NCBI RefSeq assembly: GCF_004135365.1
Contig: NZ_CP035492.1
Span: 558,001 to 622,000 of the forward strand
Direction of reading: 5' to 3'
DNA from: Paenibacillus protaetiae
Lineage (GTDB): Bacteria > Bacillota > Bacilli > Paenibacillales > Paenibacillaceae
Length of the DNA: 64,000 bases
Position numbers and translations under genes: made by a program. Positions 1-8,673 of this stretch are shown here, one piece after another (positions within the stretch are counted from its first letter, which is position 1; every line of letters starts with the position of its first letter). The notes under the pieces are model-generated. The model was given only the letters and a program-made list of their open reading frames with translations, was not told where the DNA came from and ran no database searches.

Positions 1-741
1 TATCACCGTATCTTCACAGCAGACGACAAATTTATCCAATCGCTGAAAGTGACGTTCTGGTATGTGCTTGGATCGGTTCCGCTTAAGCTGATTGCCGCAT
101 TGCTTGTTGCGATTATTTTAAACAAGGCGGTTAAAGGCATCTCCGCATACCGCATTGCGATTTATTTCCCTTCGCTTATTGGCGGCAGTATCGCGGTGTC
201 GATGCTGTGGCGCAATATTTTTGGCGTAGACGGATCGTTTAACGATTTCCTTGGCTTGTTTGGAGTTCAAGGGACAGGCTGGATCAGCAATCCGAGCACA
301 GCGCTTTGGTCGCTAATTGTGCTGACGATTTGGCAGTTTGGTTCTTCGATGGTTATTTTCCTGGCTGGCCTCAAGCAAATTCCAAAAGATTTGTACGAAG
401 CTTCCAGCGTTGACGGGGCAAACCGGATTGTCCAGTTTTTCCGCATTACGCTGCCGATGCTTTCGCCGACCATTTATTTTAACTTCATTATGGGTGTTAT
501 CGGCGCCTTCCAAATGTTTACCTCCGCTTATGTCATTACAAACGGCGGCCCGATGAACTCTACGCTTGTATATGCGGTGTACTTGTACGAACGCGCTTTC
601 AGCCGCTATCAATTAGGATACGCTTCGGCGCTGGCATGGATTATGCTTATTATGATCGCAGTGGTTGCCGGACTTATCGCCCTCAGCTCCAAGTATTGGG
701 TGTTTTATGAAACCGACACTGGAAGGGGGAAACGCAAATGA
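1..741 (+). CDS. Sugar ABC transporter permease, MalF/UgpA-type (5' end outside window)
   Basis: Inner subunit of a carbohydrate ABC importer in the cytoplasmic membrane. The frame is open from base 1, so the gene starts upstream; the GTG at 49 is internal. About five hydrophobic segments are visible. The binding-protein-dependent permease (EAA) motif lies around EASSVDGANRIVQFFRITLP, which contacts the ATPase. The 3' end overlaps the next permease gene by four bases (ATGA), indicating translational coupling. No ATP-binding subunit is visible, as is usual for this family, which often uses a shared MsiK/MsmX-type ATPase. The substrate cannot be read from sequence; the YesM/YesN-type regulators downstream suggest a plant or host polysaccharide oligomer. 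Confidence 0.93.
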   Translation, partial: YHRIFTADDKFIQSLKVTFWYVLGSVPLKLIAALLVAIILNKAVKGISAYRIAIYFPSLIGGSIAVSMLWRNIFGVDGSFNDFLGLFGVQGTGWISNPSTALWSLIVLTIWQFGSSMVIFLAGLKQIPKDLYEASSVDGANRIVQFFRITLPMLSPTIYFNFIMGVIGAFQMFTSAYVITNGGPMNSTLVYAVYLYERAFSRYQLGYASALAWIMLIMIAVVAGLIALSSKYWVFYETDTGRGKRK

Positions 742-1589
742 GCTTTTCGGCGAAAAATGTAAGAGGCGGCATCCGCCACATTTTAATGATTTTGTTTTGC
801 CTGCTGATGGTGTATCCGGTGTTCTGGTGGATTGGCGCTTCCTTAAAATCGAATGAAGAGCTGACCTCCGCCAGCCTGTGGCCGGATCATCCGCTTTGGA
901 GCAACTTCAAGAACGGTTGGAATTCCGTGCCGGGACATTCGTTTACGGATTTTTATGTCAACACCTTTGGACTTGAAATTGCCGTATTGATTACGACGTT
1001 TGTATCTTGTACGCTTGTTGCTTTCGGGTTTGCAAGGCTGGACTTCCCGCTCAAAAACTTCTGGTTCAGCATTCTGATGCTGACCCTGATGCTGCCGGCA
1101 CAAGTGCTGATTATTCCGCAATATGCGATGTTCCACCAGTTCGGATGGGTTAACACGTATTTGCCGTTTATCGTTCCGCATTTGCTTGCTTCCGGCGCGG
1201 GCGGCACGTTCTTCGTCTTCCTGCTCATTCAATTCATTCGCGGCGTGCCGCGCGAGCTGGACGAATCGGCCAAAATCGACGGCTGCTCCTGGTTCGGGAT
1301 TTACTGGAGAATCGTCATGCCGCTTACCAAACCAGCCATCGTAACCGTAAGCATTTTCTGCTTCCTGTGGAACTGGGATGACTTTCTTGGCCATTTGCTG
1401 TATATTAATTCGGTCGACAAATATACGGTAGGGCTTGCTCTGAAAATGATTAATGACTCGCAATCCGGTACGCAGTGGGGACAAGTGCTAGCAATGTCGC
1501 TTGTATCCATCGTTCCGGCAACGATCGTATTCGCTTTCGCTCAGAAACAGCTGGTGGAAGGCGTTGCAACAACCGGTATTAAAGGCTAA
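738..1589 (+). CDS. Carbohydrate ABC transporter permease, MalG/AraQ-type
   Basis: Second membrane permease (283 aa) of the same sugar importer. The start overlaps the stop of the upstream permease (ATGA), with GGAAGGGGG just before it. About six transmembrane segments are visible. The EAA motif lies around residues 175-195 (ELDESAKIDGCSWFGIYW, then RIVMPLTKPAI). Length and ending (...GVATTGIKG) match the MalG-like family. It should pair with the first permease and with the lipoprotein at 3551. A strong hairpin follows at once, so the permease transcript probably ends or is attenuated before the kinase gene. Confidence 0.95.
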   Translation: MSFSAKNVRGGIRHILMILFCLLMVYPVFWWIGASLKSNEELTSASLWPDHPLWSNFKNGWNSVPGHSFTDFYVNTFGLEIAVLITTFVSCTLVAFGFARLDFPLKNFWFSILMLTLMLPAQVLIIPQYAMFHQFGWVNTYLPFIVPHLLASGAGGTFFVFLLIQFIRGVPRELDESAKIDGCSWFGIYWRIVMPLTKPAIVTVSIFCFLWNWDDFLGHLLYINSVDKYTVGLALKMINDSQSGTQWGQVLAMSLVSIVPATIVFAFAQKQLVEGVATTGIKG

Positions 1590-1622
1590 TATGAAACGGA
1601 CCGAAGTCCGTTATACCTATCT

Positions 1623-1654
1623 GAAAAGCGACGGCAACGTCGCTTTTCTATTTA
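1623..1654 (+). terminator. Rho-independent terminator after permease pair
   Basis: Perfect 11-bp stem (1623-1633 with 1638-1648), GCAA tetraloop, then a short T-rich stretch. It separates the permeases from the histidine kinase gene. Read-through is possible because the T run is imperfect. Confidence 0.75.
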
Positions 1655-1689
1655 TATCGAGGCGGTAAAAAAGGAGAAGGAAGCTGCTC

Positions 1690-3432
1690 ATGGTCAATCC
1701 ATTTAAACGTTATCGCATTGACTACTTGTTTTTTGGAAGCATTGCCGCATTAATTGTTGCGATATTGGGCTGCACCATTTGGGCCAGCTATGTATTGACC
1801 TCGAACGAAATGGTCAAAGCGACCTCCGACAACCAGCAGAAGCTGCTGGACCAGCTGAACAGTGAAATTGCGCTGCGGCTGGTGACCTTGGAGCAAATCT
1901 CGTTGTCCACCTCCCGGGATACGGCGCTGCTCAGCTTTTTGAACCGAAGCGAGGCGATGGACCAGTTCACCAGGCTGCAAAAATATAAAGAAGTTCAGCA
2001 GTCGCTAGCGAATTTGACTTATTCGATTCCGCTGATTCAAGGCATTGACTTGTATATGGACAATCCGTTTCAATCGGAACAAAACAGCTATATCCAGTTC
2101 CGTGATTTAAAGAAAGCCTCTTCGCAAAACTGGTATGCCGCAATGCAAAAAAACGATTCCTATTGGGCGGTAAAGCAAACGATCTCCACGTTTCAGGGCA
2201 ATGTGAATGTGATCAGCTTTGTCCGGTCCATTGAATATAACAATCATCTGCTTGGTTATTTGGTATTGCATGCCAAAGCGCAGACGATTGAGGAAATGCT
2301 GGCCGGCACTTCACAGGACGCCAACCGGATGATGCTGGATGAATCCGGCCAGCCGATTATTTCGATCGGCAGCGTACCGGATGCAAAGGAATGGGCTTCG
2401 TGGAAAAACAAGCTGAACGACAGCTCCGGCCTGCTTCATTTAAAAGGAGAGCACCGGGGAGAAGTGCTGCTGGTTTACTCCAAGACGAAGCAGTCCAACT
2501 GGACCATGGTAGAAGTGACCCCATGGTCTACGATTACGAAAGGCAGTCTCCGGCTCGCATTTGCGATCGGGCTGATCGGTGTTGCCGCCATCGTACTGGC
2601 GCTAATCCTTGCGCTTTGGGTAAGCCGGCAATTCACTTCACCGATCTATAAGCTAGTTTCAGTCATGAAGCGGTATACGCTGTCGGGCAAAAAGGAAGAA
2701 CTGCCGGAAGATTACCGCAATGAATTTGGATTTCTGTTTACGGGTTACCGGAAACAGATGGAGCGGATCGAGGAGCTGTACAAATCGCTGGAGATCCGCC
2801 ACGAGCAGCTGCGCAAAGCGGAACTTGAATCGCTGCAGGCGAATATTAATCCCCATTTTCTGTATAACACGCTGGATCAATTGAACTGGATGGCGATCGG
2901 CAGCGGTCAGCACGAAATGAGCCGCATACTAGAGCTGATGGGCCGCATGTTCCGTATCGGGCTTTCGAACGGCGAAAGCTTTATAACGATCGCGGATGAG
3001 CTGGAGCATATCGGATGTTATCTGGAAATTCAGCGGATTCGGCTGGGCCAAGGCCTGGAATACGAGATTGAAGCGGATGAGACGGTGCGCAGGCTGTTTA
3101 CGCCGAAAATGCTGCTGCAGCCTTTTGTCGAAAATTCCGTCATGCACGGGTTTCATGCAAGCGGGAAGGGTAAAATATGGATCAAGATGCGTATCCGGGA
3201 CGGACGTCTTGTCATTACGGTTGAGGATGACGGCATCGGGCTGAATCCGGAACCGAAGCCCCGGAAAATGAGCAAAACCGGAGGATACGGCGTACGCAAT
3301 GTGCGGGAGCGCATCCGGACGCATTTCGGCGAGCCGTACGATGTAGAGCTGCTGGCCCGGCCGGAAGGCGGCACTATTGTAGAGATTGTTATACCCGTAT
3401 TGCATAAACGGCCCGGCACCTTTTTGGAATAA
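1690..3432 (+). CDS. Sensor histidine kinase, YesM family
   Basis: Membrane kinase (580 aa) of a two-component system that probably senses the transported sugar and phosphorylates the AraC-type regulator at 4962. One N-terminal transmembrane helix (about 15-37), a large extracellular sensor region (about 40-290), a second helix (about 290-315), then HAMP. The His_kinase domain has phosphoacceptor H389 in NPHFLYNTLD, followed by an ATPase domain with N-box (PFVENSVMHG) and G-boxes (DDGIG, GGYGVRNVRER). The start has a strong SD (AAGGAGAAGG). The gene sits between the permeases and the binding protein, supporting co-regulation with transport. Confidence 0.95.
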   Translation: MVNPFKRYRIDYLFFGSIAALIVAILGCTIWASYVLTSNEMVKATSDNQQKLLDQLNSEIALRLVTLEQISLSTSRDTALLSFLNRSEAMDQFTRLQKYKEVQQSLANLTYSIPLIQGIDLYMDNPFQSEQNSYIQFRDLKKASSQNWYAAMQKNDSYWAVKQTISTFQGNVNVISFVRSIEYNNHLLGYLVLHAKAQTIEEMLAGTSQDANRMMLDESGQPIISIGSVPDAKEWASWKNKLNDSSGLLHLKGEHRGEVLLVYSKTKQSNWTMVEVTPWSTITKGSLRLAFAIGLIGVAAIVLALILALWVSRQFTSPIYKLVSVMKRYTLSGKKEELPEDYRNEFGFLFTGYRKQMERIEELYKSLEIRHEQLRKAELESLQANINPHFLYNTLDQLNWMAIGSGQHEMSRILELMGRMFRIGLSNGESFITIADELEHIGCYLEIQRIRLGQGLEYEIEADETVRRLFTPKMLLQPFVENSVMHGFHASGKGKIWIKMRIRDGRLVITVEDDGIGLNPEPKPRKMSKTGGYGVRNVRERIRTHFGEPYDVELLARPEGGTIVEIVIPVLHKRPGTFLE

Positions 3433-3550
3433 AGGTTCGGATTATTTTATAAAACATTGTGCATCTCTCTGCTATAAAAGAAAAATGGGTGTTGTTAATA
3501 TAGATACAGAAACAGATTTTTTGCAATTAAACTAGGGGAGATGAAGTAAA

Positions 3551-4867
3551 ATGGCATTTTGGAAGCGCTTCGCCGGAGTTTCGACTACCATTGTATTGGC
3601 GGCATCCCTTGCGGCTTGCGGGAGCAACAACTCGGGCAACAACAGTCAAGCGTCAGATGCGCCAGCAGCTAACGACAGCGGCGCGGCATCCGGCCAAAAA
3701 GTAAAGCTTCGCATTATGTGGTGGGGCGCGGAAGCGCGTCATCAAGCGACGCTGAACGCGTTGGACCTGTACACGAAAGAACATCCAAACGTGACCTTCG
3801 AGCCTGAATATTCGGGTATGGACGGATACCTGGACAAATTGTCCACACAAGCGGCTGCGAAAAACGCGCCGGATATTTTCCAAATTGACCCAAGCTGGGT
3901 GTCCGACTGGGCTTCCCGTGGTCAATTGGCAGAGCTGCCTAATGTAGATCTGTCTAACGTAGATGCTAAGCTTGTTAACGCTGGCAAATACGAAGACAAG
4001 CAAATTGCGGTTCCGCTCGGCTCCGCTGCGGAAGGCATGATTTACGACAAAGCGGCACTGGAAAAAATGGGGCTGACCGCTCCGCAAAACGGCTGGACTT
4101 GGGATGATTTCTTTGCGCTTGCCAAAGCATCAAAACCGAAACTGGCGCAAGGTCAATACTTTACAAAAGATTATGCAGGCGACTACTTCGCATACAGCGC
4201 ATACCAGTACGCTGCCGGCAAAGGTTTGCTTGTAACGGAAGACGGCAAATTCCATATCGACGAAGAAACGTTCCTGAAATGGACAACCCAGTTCCAGGAG
4301 CTGCGTGAGCAAGGCATCGTGCCTCCGGCTGACGTGAACGCTTCGGATAAAGAGTTTGACCCGACAGGCGACCTGATGGTGAAAGGCACGATCTTGTTCC
4401 GCCTTGGCTTCTCGAACAACTTTACATCTTGGAACAGCCTGAAGCCTGGCGCATATGCCATGATTACAATGCCTCGTAATGTAGAAGCAGGCGGCTGGCT
4501 GAAACCGGCGTTGTTCTTCGGCGTATCGGAGAACTCCGCACAGAAAGAAGAAGCTCAAAAATTCCTTGACTGGTTCACAAATGATCCGGAAGCGGTTAAA
4601 ATTTTGGGTACAACCCGCGGCAACCCGGTTAACGACAAAGTAGCGGCAGAGATTGCATCCAGCTTCTCCGATGCGGACAAAGTCGGCATTGATATGTACA
4701 ATGCAACTGCGGTTGACGGCCAACAATGGACAGCAGGCGCAAGCGGCTGGAGCAACTGGGTAGATAAAGACTGGGCGCTTGTACGCGACGAGCTGAGCTT
4801 CGGCAAAGTAGATCCGCAAGGCGCATTTGACGAACTGAAAAGCACGGCACAAGAATACGAAAACTAA
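3551..4867 (+). CDS. Extracellular sugar-binding lipoprotein (ABC solute-binding, family 1)
   Basis: Captures the sugar outside the cell and delivers it to the two permeases. The N-terminus is a lipoprotein signal with lipobox LAAC (Cys23), followed by a Ser/Asn/Gly-rich linker. The mature part (438 aa in total) has the usual type-1 binding-protein features (KLRIMWWGAEARHQ, APDIFQIDPSW, a C-terminal EAQKFLDWFTNDPEA block). The start is preceded by AGGGGAGATGAAG. It lies between the kinase and its response regulator, 118 bases from the first and 94 from the second. This gene normally needs higher expression than the permeases, and its separate leader may allow that. Confidence 0.95.
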   Translation: MAFWKRFAGVSTTIVLAASLAACGSNNSGNNSQASDAPAANDSGAASGQKVKLRIMWWGAEARHQATLNALDLYTKEHPNVTFEPEYSGMDGYLDKLSTQAAAKNAPDIFQIDPSWVSDWASRGQLAELPNVDLSNVDAKLVNAGKYEDKQIAVPLGSAAEGMIYDKAALEKMGLTAPQNGWTWDDFFALAKASKPKLAQGQYFTKDYAGDYFAYSAYQYAAGKGLLVTEDGKFHIDEETFLKWTTQFQELREQGIVPPADVNASDKEFDPTGDLMVKGTILFRLGFSNNFTSWNSLKPGAYAMITMPRNVEAGGWLKPALFFGVSENSAQKEEAQKFLDWFTNDPEAVKILGTTRGNPVNDKVAAEIASSFSDADKVGIDMYNATAVDGQQWTAGASGWSNWVDKDWALVRDELSFGKVDPQGAFDELKSTAQEYEN

Positions 4868-4878
4868 GCTGTAACGTT

Positions 4879-4915
4879 ATGCCCGGCATTCGCTTCCCGC
4901 GATAATGACGGGCAT
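4879..4915 (+). terminator. Hairpin after binding-protein gene, possible attenuator
   Basis: ATGCCCG at 4879-4885 pairs with CGGGCAT at 4909-4915 across a long loop, followed by ATATTGTAG rather than a real T run. It may protect the 3' end of the binding-protein mRNA or partly terminate before the response regulator. Confidence 0.4.
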
Positions 4916-4961
4916 ATTGTAGTATTCAAAGAAGAATGGCTTGGAAGGAGATCCTTACGAC

Positions 4962-6581
4962 ATGTGGAAAATTGCTATCATTGACGACGACCGCCAAGTT
5001 CTGCAAGGAATGAAAAACGCTATTCCGTGGGAAGAGCTTCATGCAGAATGGGCCGGCGAAGCGTTAAACGGCCAGGACGGTCTTGAGATGATCCGTGCAG
5101 AGAAGCCGGACATTGTCATTACCGATATATATATGCCGGTCATGAACGGCCTGGATATGATCGAGCAGCTTCGTTCGGACTGCTTTGAAGGGCGGATTAT
5201 CATTCTTAGCGGATATTCCGATTTTGAATATGCGAGACAGGCGCTCCGGTTAAACGTTAGCGATTACTTGTCGAAACCGATCAGCCTTCCGACATTAAAA
5301 GAAGTGCTTGGACAAACGATCAATGGGCTTATGGAAGATGAGGAACGGAAATTAAGGCAGGATGAATGGGAAGAACGGATTAAGCGGCTTGCGCCGATTA
5401 TGGAAAAAGAATGGATTAAAGGCGCGATTTCCGGCACGCTTGGAGAATTATATAAACAGGATGAAGATGTGGCGGTGCCATATCGCTATTGGACAAGCAC
5501 GCAGCATGCCGTCATCGGCATTGATATCGTGCGCAATGAACGCGTAGGGTCCGTATCCTTATCGGACCTCAATTTGTTCCGGTTTGCCGTGCGGAACATT
5601 GCCTGCGAAGTGGCGGCAGGTTTTTTTGCGCATTTTGAATATACGGAGCTGCACGGCACGCATTCCGCGCTGCTTGTGCACCCGGATCAGCATACGGATG
5701 TGAAAGCTGCTGAAGTCCAATTGCTTCAGTTGGGCAAACAAATTAAGGATGCCGTTGAAAGTTACTTGAAGCTGAAGCTGAAAATCGGGATCGGCGGCAT
5801 TAAATCTTGCTGGAAAGAAATTCCGGACTCTACGGAAGAAGCTTTTCGCGCGATAGACTGGAAGAGCCATCCGCTTGAGCCTGGTGCAGATATATACGGC
5901 ATCGGCAATACCGCTGAGAAGAAACAAACCCAGCTCATTCGCCCGGTCAAGTTTTATCAAGAGCTTGGCGCAGCTATTAAGGCCGGCCAAGAGACACTTG
6001 CCTGCCAGCTGGCTGATGATTTTGCCGGTCAGCTGTCTGGACCGGACGAACCGGACAGCGAATATTTGCAGCTGCTGGCGCGTGAAATCAGCGCAATTAT
6101 GGCGTACAGCATGTATGAGGTTGGCACTGTGCTGGATGAAATATGCCCAAGCGAGGTTCATGACCAGGAATGGGCCAGCATTGCCACTGTCCAGCAGCTG
6201 ACCTCTTGGCTGAAAGACAAAATTACATCCATTTGCAGCAGCCGGCAATGGAAAGGCAACGGCAAGCACCGGCAAGCTGTTGACTTTATGATCCAATATA
6301 TTCATGACCATTACCCGAAAGATATTACGCTGGCGGATTTGGCCGACAAGGTGTTTATTTCGCGCAACTATTTGTCCCACATATTCAAGAGCATAACGGG
6401 TGACTCATTTAATACGTATTTGACCCGCGTCCGGATGGAGAAAGCGAAAGAGCTGCTTATGGAGCGGAAAATGCTTGTTTATGAAGTGGCGGAGAAGGTG
6501 GGGTACCAGAATGTGCCATACTTCAGCACGTTATTCAAAAAGTACAGCGGCATGAATCCGACCGATCTTGTCAAATCTTAA
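4962..6581 (+). CDS. Response regulator with AraC-type DNA-binding domain (YesN family)
   Basis: Cytoplasmic transcription factor (539 aa), the likely partner of the kinase at 1690 and regulator of the transporter genes. An N-terminal receiver domain (about 1-120) has the acidic cluster DDD at 8-10, phosphoacceptor D55 in ITDIYMPVMNG and the conserved KP pair near 105. A long middle region of unknown role follows. The C-terminal two helix-turn-helix AraC domain covers about 435-539 (ITLADLADKVFISRNYLSHIFK and a VAEKVGYQNVPYFSTLFKKYSG stretch). I chose ATG 4962 because the open frame upstream begins with TTGGAAGGAG, which is the ribosome-binding site, and because MWKIAIIDDD is a normal receiver start. 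Confidence 0.94.
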   Translation: MWKIAIIDDDRQVLQGMKNAIPWEELHAEWAGEALNGQDGLEMIRAEKPDIVITDIYMPVMNGLDMIEQLRSDCFEGRIIILSGYSDFEYARQALRLNVSDYLSKPISLPTLKEVLGQTINGLMEDEERKLRQDEWEERIKRLAPIMEKEWIKGAISGTLGELYKQDEDVAVPYRYWTSTQHAVIGIDIVRNERVGSVSLSDLNLFRFAVRNIACEVAAGFFAHFEYTELHGTHSALLVHPDQHTDVKAAEVQLLQLGKQIKDAVESYLKLKLKIGIGGIKSCWKEIPDSTEEAFRAIDWKSHPLEPGADIYGIGNTAEKKQTQLIRPVKFYQELGAAIKAGQETLACQLADDFAGQLSGPDEPDSEYLQLLAREISAIMAYSMYEVGTVLDEICPSEVHDQEWASIATVQQLTSWLKDKITSICSSRQWKGNGKHRQAVDFMIQYIHDHYPKDITLADLADKVFISRNYLSHIFKSITGDSFNTYLTRVRMEKAKELLMERKMLVYEVAEKVGYQNVPYFSTLFKKYSGMNPTDLVKS

Positions 6582-6607
6582 ATTTCAACAAACTTTTAGT
6601 TAGTAAC

Positions 6608-6637
6608 TTGACATAGAGAATTACGTTCGGTTATGAT
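6608..6637 (+). promoter_or_regulatory. Sigma-A promoter for FMN reductase gene
   Basis: TTGACA (6608-6613), 18-base spacer, TATGAT (6632-6637). Transcription would start near 6644, giving a 115-base leader in which I see no riboswitch. Confidence 0.75.
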
Positions 6638-6758
6638 ACTAACGACTTCGATTTACAATAAAGGGTAAATCAGCCAATGGCTATCCGGTGCTTGATGCGG
6701 AGATGCGAGGGCAATACGAAGTAAGGAAAGCAGCGCCAATTAAAAGGAGGAAATAGGA

Positions 6759-7298
6759 ATGTCTAAGTTGAATATCGGCATTATTCTGGGCAGTACCCGT
6801 CAAGGACGCGTAAGCCCGCAAGTAGGTCAATGGGTTAAAAGCGTTGCAGATCAACGCGGCGACGCGAACTACGAAATTGTAGATATTGCAGACTATAAGC
6901 TCCCGCTGTTTGGCGAAGTGGACGCGTCGGAACAAGCGGCCGCTTGGAACGAAAAGCTCTCCACGCTTGACGGATTTGTTTTTATTGTCCAAGAGTACAA
7001 CCACAGCATTACCGCATCGCTCAAAAACGCGCTTGATTTTGCTCGTGATGCATGGAACAACAAAGCTGCCGGCATCGTCAGCTACGGTTCTGTAGGCGGC
7101 GCACGCGCTGCTGAACATCTTCGCGGCATTTTGGGCGAATTGTCCGTAGCGGACGTTCGCATTCATGCAGCTCTCTCGCTGTTTACCGATTTTGAGAACG
7201 GCTCGGTATTTAAGCCGGCTGACCTGCATTTGACGAACGTAAACGGCATGCTCGATCAAGTGCTTGCTTGGAGCGGCGCGCTGAAAACATTGCGTTAA
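6759..7298 (+). CDS. NADPH-dependent FMN reductase family oxidoreductase
   Basis: Soluble flavodoxin-like oxidoreductase (179 aa) that uses NAD(P)H to reduce FMN, quinones or azo compounds. The phosphate-binding loop GSTRQGRVS lies at about 11-19. The flavin-ring region FVFIVQEYNHSI and the SYGSVGGARAAEHLR segment are typical of the FMN_red family. The start follows a strong SD (AAAAGGAGG). It is a single-gene unit with its own promoter upstream and terminator downstream, not part of the sugar locus. The physiological substrate cannot be told from sequence. Confidence 0.9.
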   Translation: MSKLNIGIILGSTRQGRVSPQVGQWVKSVADQRGDANYEIVDIADYKLPLFGEVDASEQAAAWNEKLSTLDGFVFIVQEYNHSITASLKNALDFARDAWNNKAAGIVSYGSVGGARAAEHLRGILGELSVADVRIHAALSLFTDFENGSVFKPADLHLTNVNGMLDQVLAWSGALKTLR

Positions 7299-7337
7299 TT
7301 CCAGCACATCCATACTTACCATACATGCTGTACGAAG

Positions 7338-7366
7338 CGCTTCTCCTTGCGGAGAGGCGTTTTTTT
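7338..7366 (+). terminator. Rho-independent terminator
   Basis: CGCTTCTCC (7338-7346), TTGC loop, GGAGAGGCG (7351-7359), then seven T. It ends the FMN reductase transcript. Confidence 0.85.
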
Positions 7367-7515
7367 GTGTCGGGACAGCGGAGTCTGAATGGAGTTTCTA
7401 TAATCAAATATTGGCGAAAAAATAATGGAAGAGCAGGAATTTTGAGGATTTATGGCGAATGGGAGTATACCAAGTTATGGTATCGGAATATGAAACGACC
7501 CCGAAGGAGCGAAAT

Positions 7516-8667
7516 ATGCCAAACCCTGCTCAACTGTCTATGCCGGCCCGAAACAAATGGGCCGGGAAACACCCGTTTTCCAAAGTGAAGCGAAGCCGAA
7601 AAAGCTTGAAAAGCCTGTGTGCTGCAGCGATTCTGTTCCTGCTGCTTCAGCTGGTTCCCGGCTGGATCATTCATCCCAGCACGGTGTACCATTACCGGAT
7701 CAACTATCAGCTATTTTTAAACGACCCGGATTCCATAAACGTCGTGCTGGATAATATGAAGAAACGCATTAAACAGGACAAGCTGGACCGGTACATCCTT
7801 CTAATCGGCAACTCCGTTGCCTGGGGAACGAATGAAACGTCCGATCATTCACTGGGACGTTATTTGAATGATGAATTTGCGCATGACGGGGAGGTTGTTT
7901 TTAATTTGTCTTTGCCGTCCATCCAGCCCGGCGATGCGTATACATTGCTGCTTATGATGCGAAACAAAGGCATCCGGACGGACAATGTCATGCTTGGGGT
8001 AACCTATTCCGCCTTTACTAAATCGGTTTACGGCTCCAAGCCTGTGTTTTGGCTGATGGACGATCTGCGCCGCGTGGACAAGCAGGCATACCGGGATTTG
8101 CTGCCGCAAATGAGAACAAGCGGGTATAACGGCAGTGCCGGCATAATGCCGCTAAACAAGTGGCTGGATGAGCGGGTCAGCGACGGCGTACATGCGATTC
8201 CGATCGTCAAAGATAAAGAGATTTTGAAGGCGGAGTGGGCGCGGCATAAGGACAAGAGCGACCTGCTTGGCGACCCGCGCCCGTGGTATGAAAAAGGCAA
8301 TGTGGAGCAAAAACGTGAAAATCCGCAATATAAAAGCTTTTTTAATCCGGAGCCTTTTGATTTAAGCGTACATAATTGGGCGGTTTATTTTATGGAGCGG
8401 ATTTATAAGCTGCAGGAAGGGAAGCGGACGCTTGTGTTTGTTGCCGGAGGCAATGGTGAAATGTCCAAACCGGAAGTAACCAATCCCGGTTATGTGGCTA
8501 ATCTGCAGGCGCTGGACCGTTACTTTGCTGCCAAACCCGGATTGTACTTCGACTTGCAGGACCGTATTGCTCCCGGACAGTTTACGGATCATGTCCATTT
8601 GACGAATGACGGCAACCGGCAGCTGGCACACCTTCTATATGCAAGCTGGACCGGGAAGGGGGCGTAA
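7516..8667 (+). CDS. SGNH-hydrolase-like membrane-anchored protein, partner of MBOAT acyltransferase
   Basis: 383 aa with one N-terminal transmembrane helix (about 35-52) and an extracytoplasmic SGNH/GDSL-like domain. The candidate nucleophile is S100 in LIGNSVAWG, and the candidate Asp/His pair is D358 and H361 in DHVHLTNDGN, the layout found in AlgJ/AlgX/DltD-type acetylation partners. It lies six bases before an AlgI-like MBOAT gene. The two probably act together, moving acetyl groups across the membrane onto a cell-surface polymer. Start 7516 was chosen over the longer frame from 7459 because GAAGGAG is placed just before it. The acceptor polymer is unknown. Confidence 0.8.
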   Translation: MPNPAQLSMPARNKWAGKHPFSKVKRSRKSLKSLCAAAILFLLLQLVPGWIIHPSTVYHYRINYQLFLNDPDSINVVLDNMKKRIKQDKLDRYILLIGNSVAWGTNETSDHSLGRYLNDEFAHDGEVVFNLSLPSIQPGDAYTLLLMMRNKGIRTDNVMLGVTYSAFTKSVYGSKPVFWLMDDLRRVDKQAYRDLLPQMRTSGYNGSAGIMPLNKWLDERVSDGVHAIPIVKDKEILKAEWARHKDKSDLLGDPRPWYEKGNVEQKRENPQYKSFFNPEPFDLSVHNWAVYFMERIYKLQEGKRTLVFVAGGNGEMSKPEVTNPGYVANLQALDRYFAAKPGLYFDLQDRIAPGQFTDHVHLTNDGNRQLAHLLYASWTGKGA

Positions 8668-8673
8668 TAGCGG

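Noticed and set aside
4941-4961. TTG 4941 as start of the response regulator
   Set aside because: TTGGAAGGAG is the ribosome-binding site for ATG 4962, which gives the usual receiver N-terminus.
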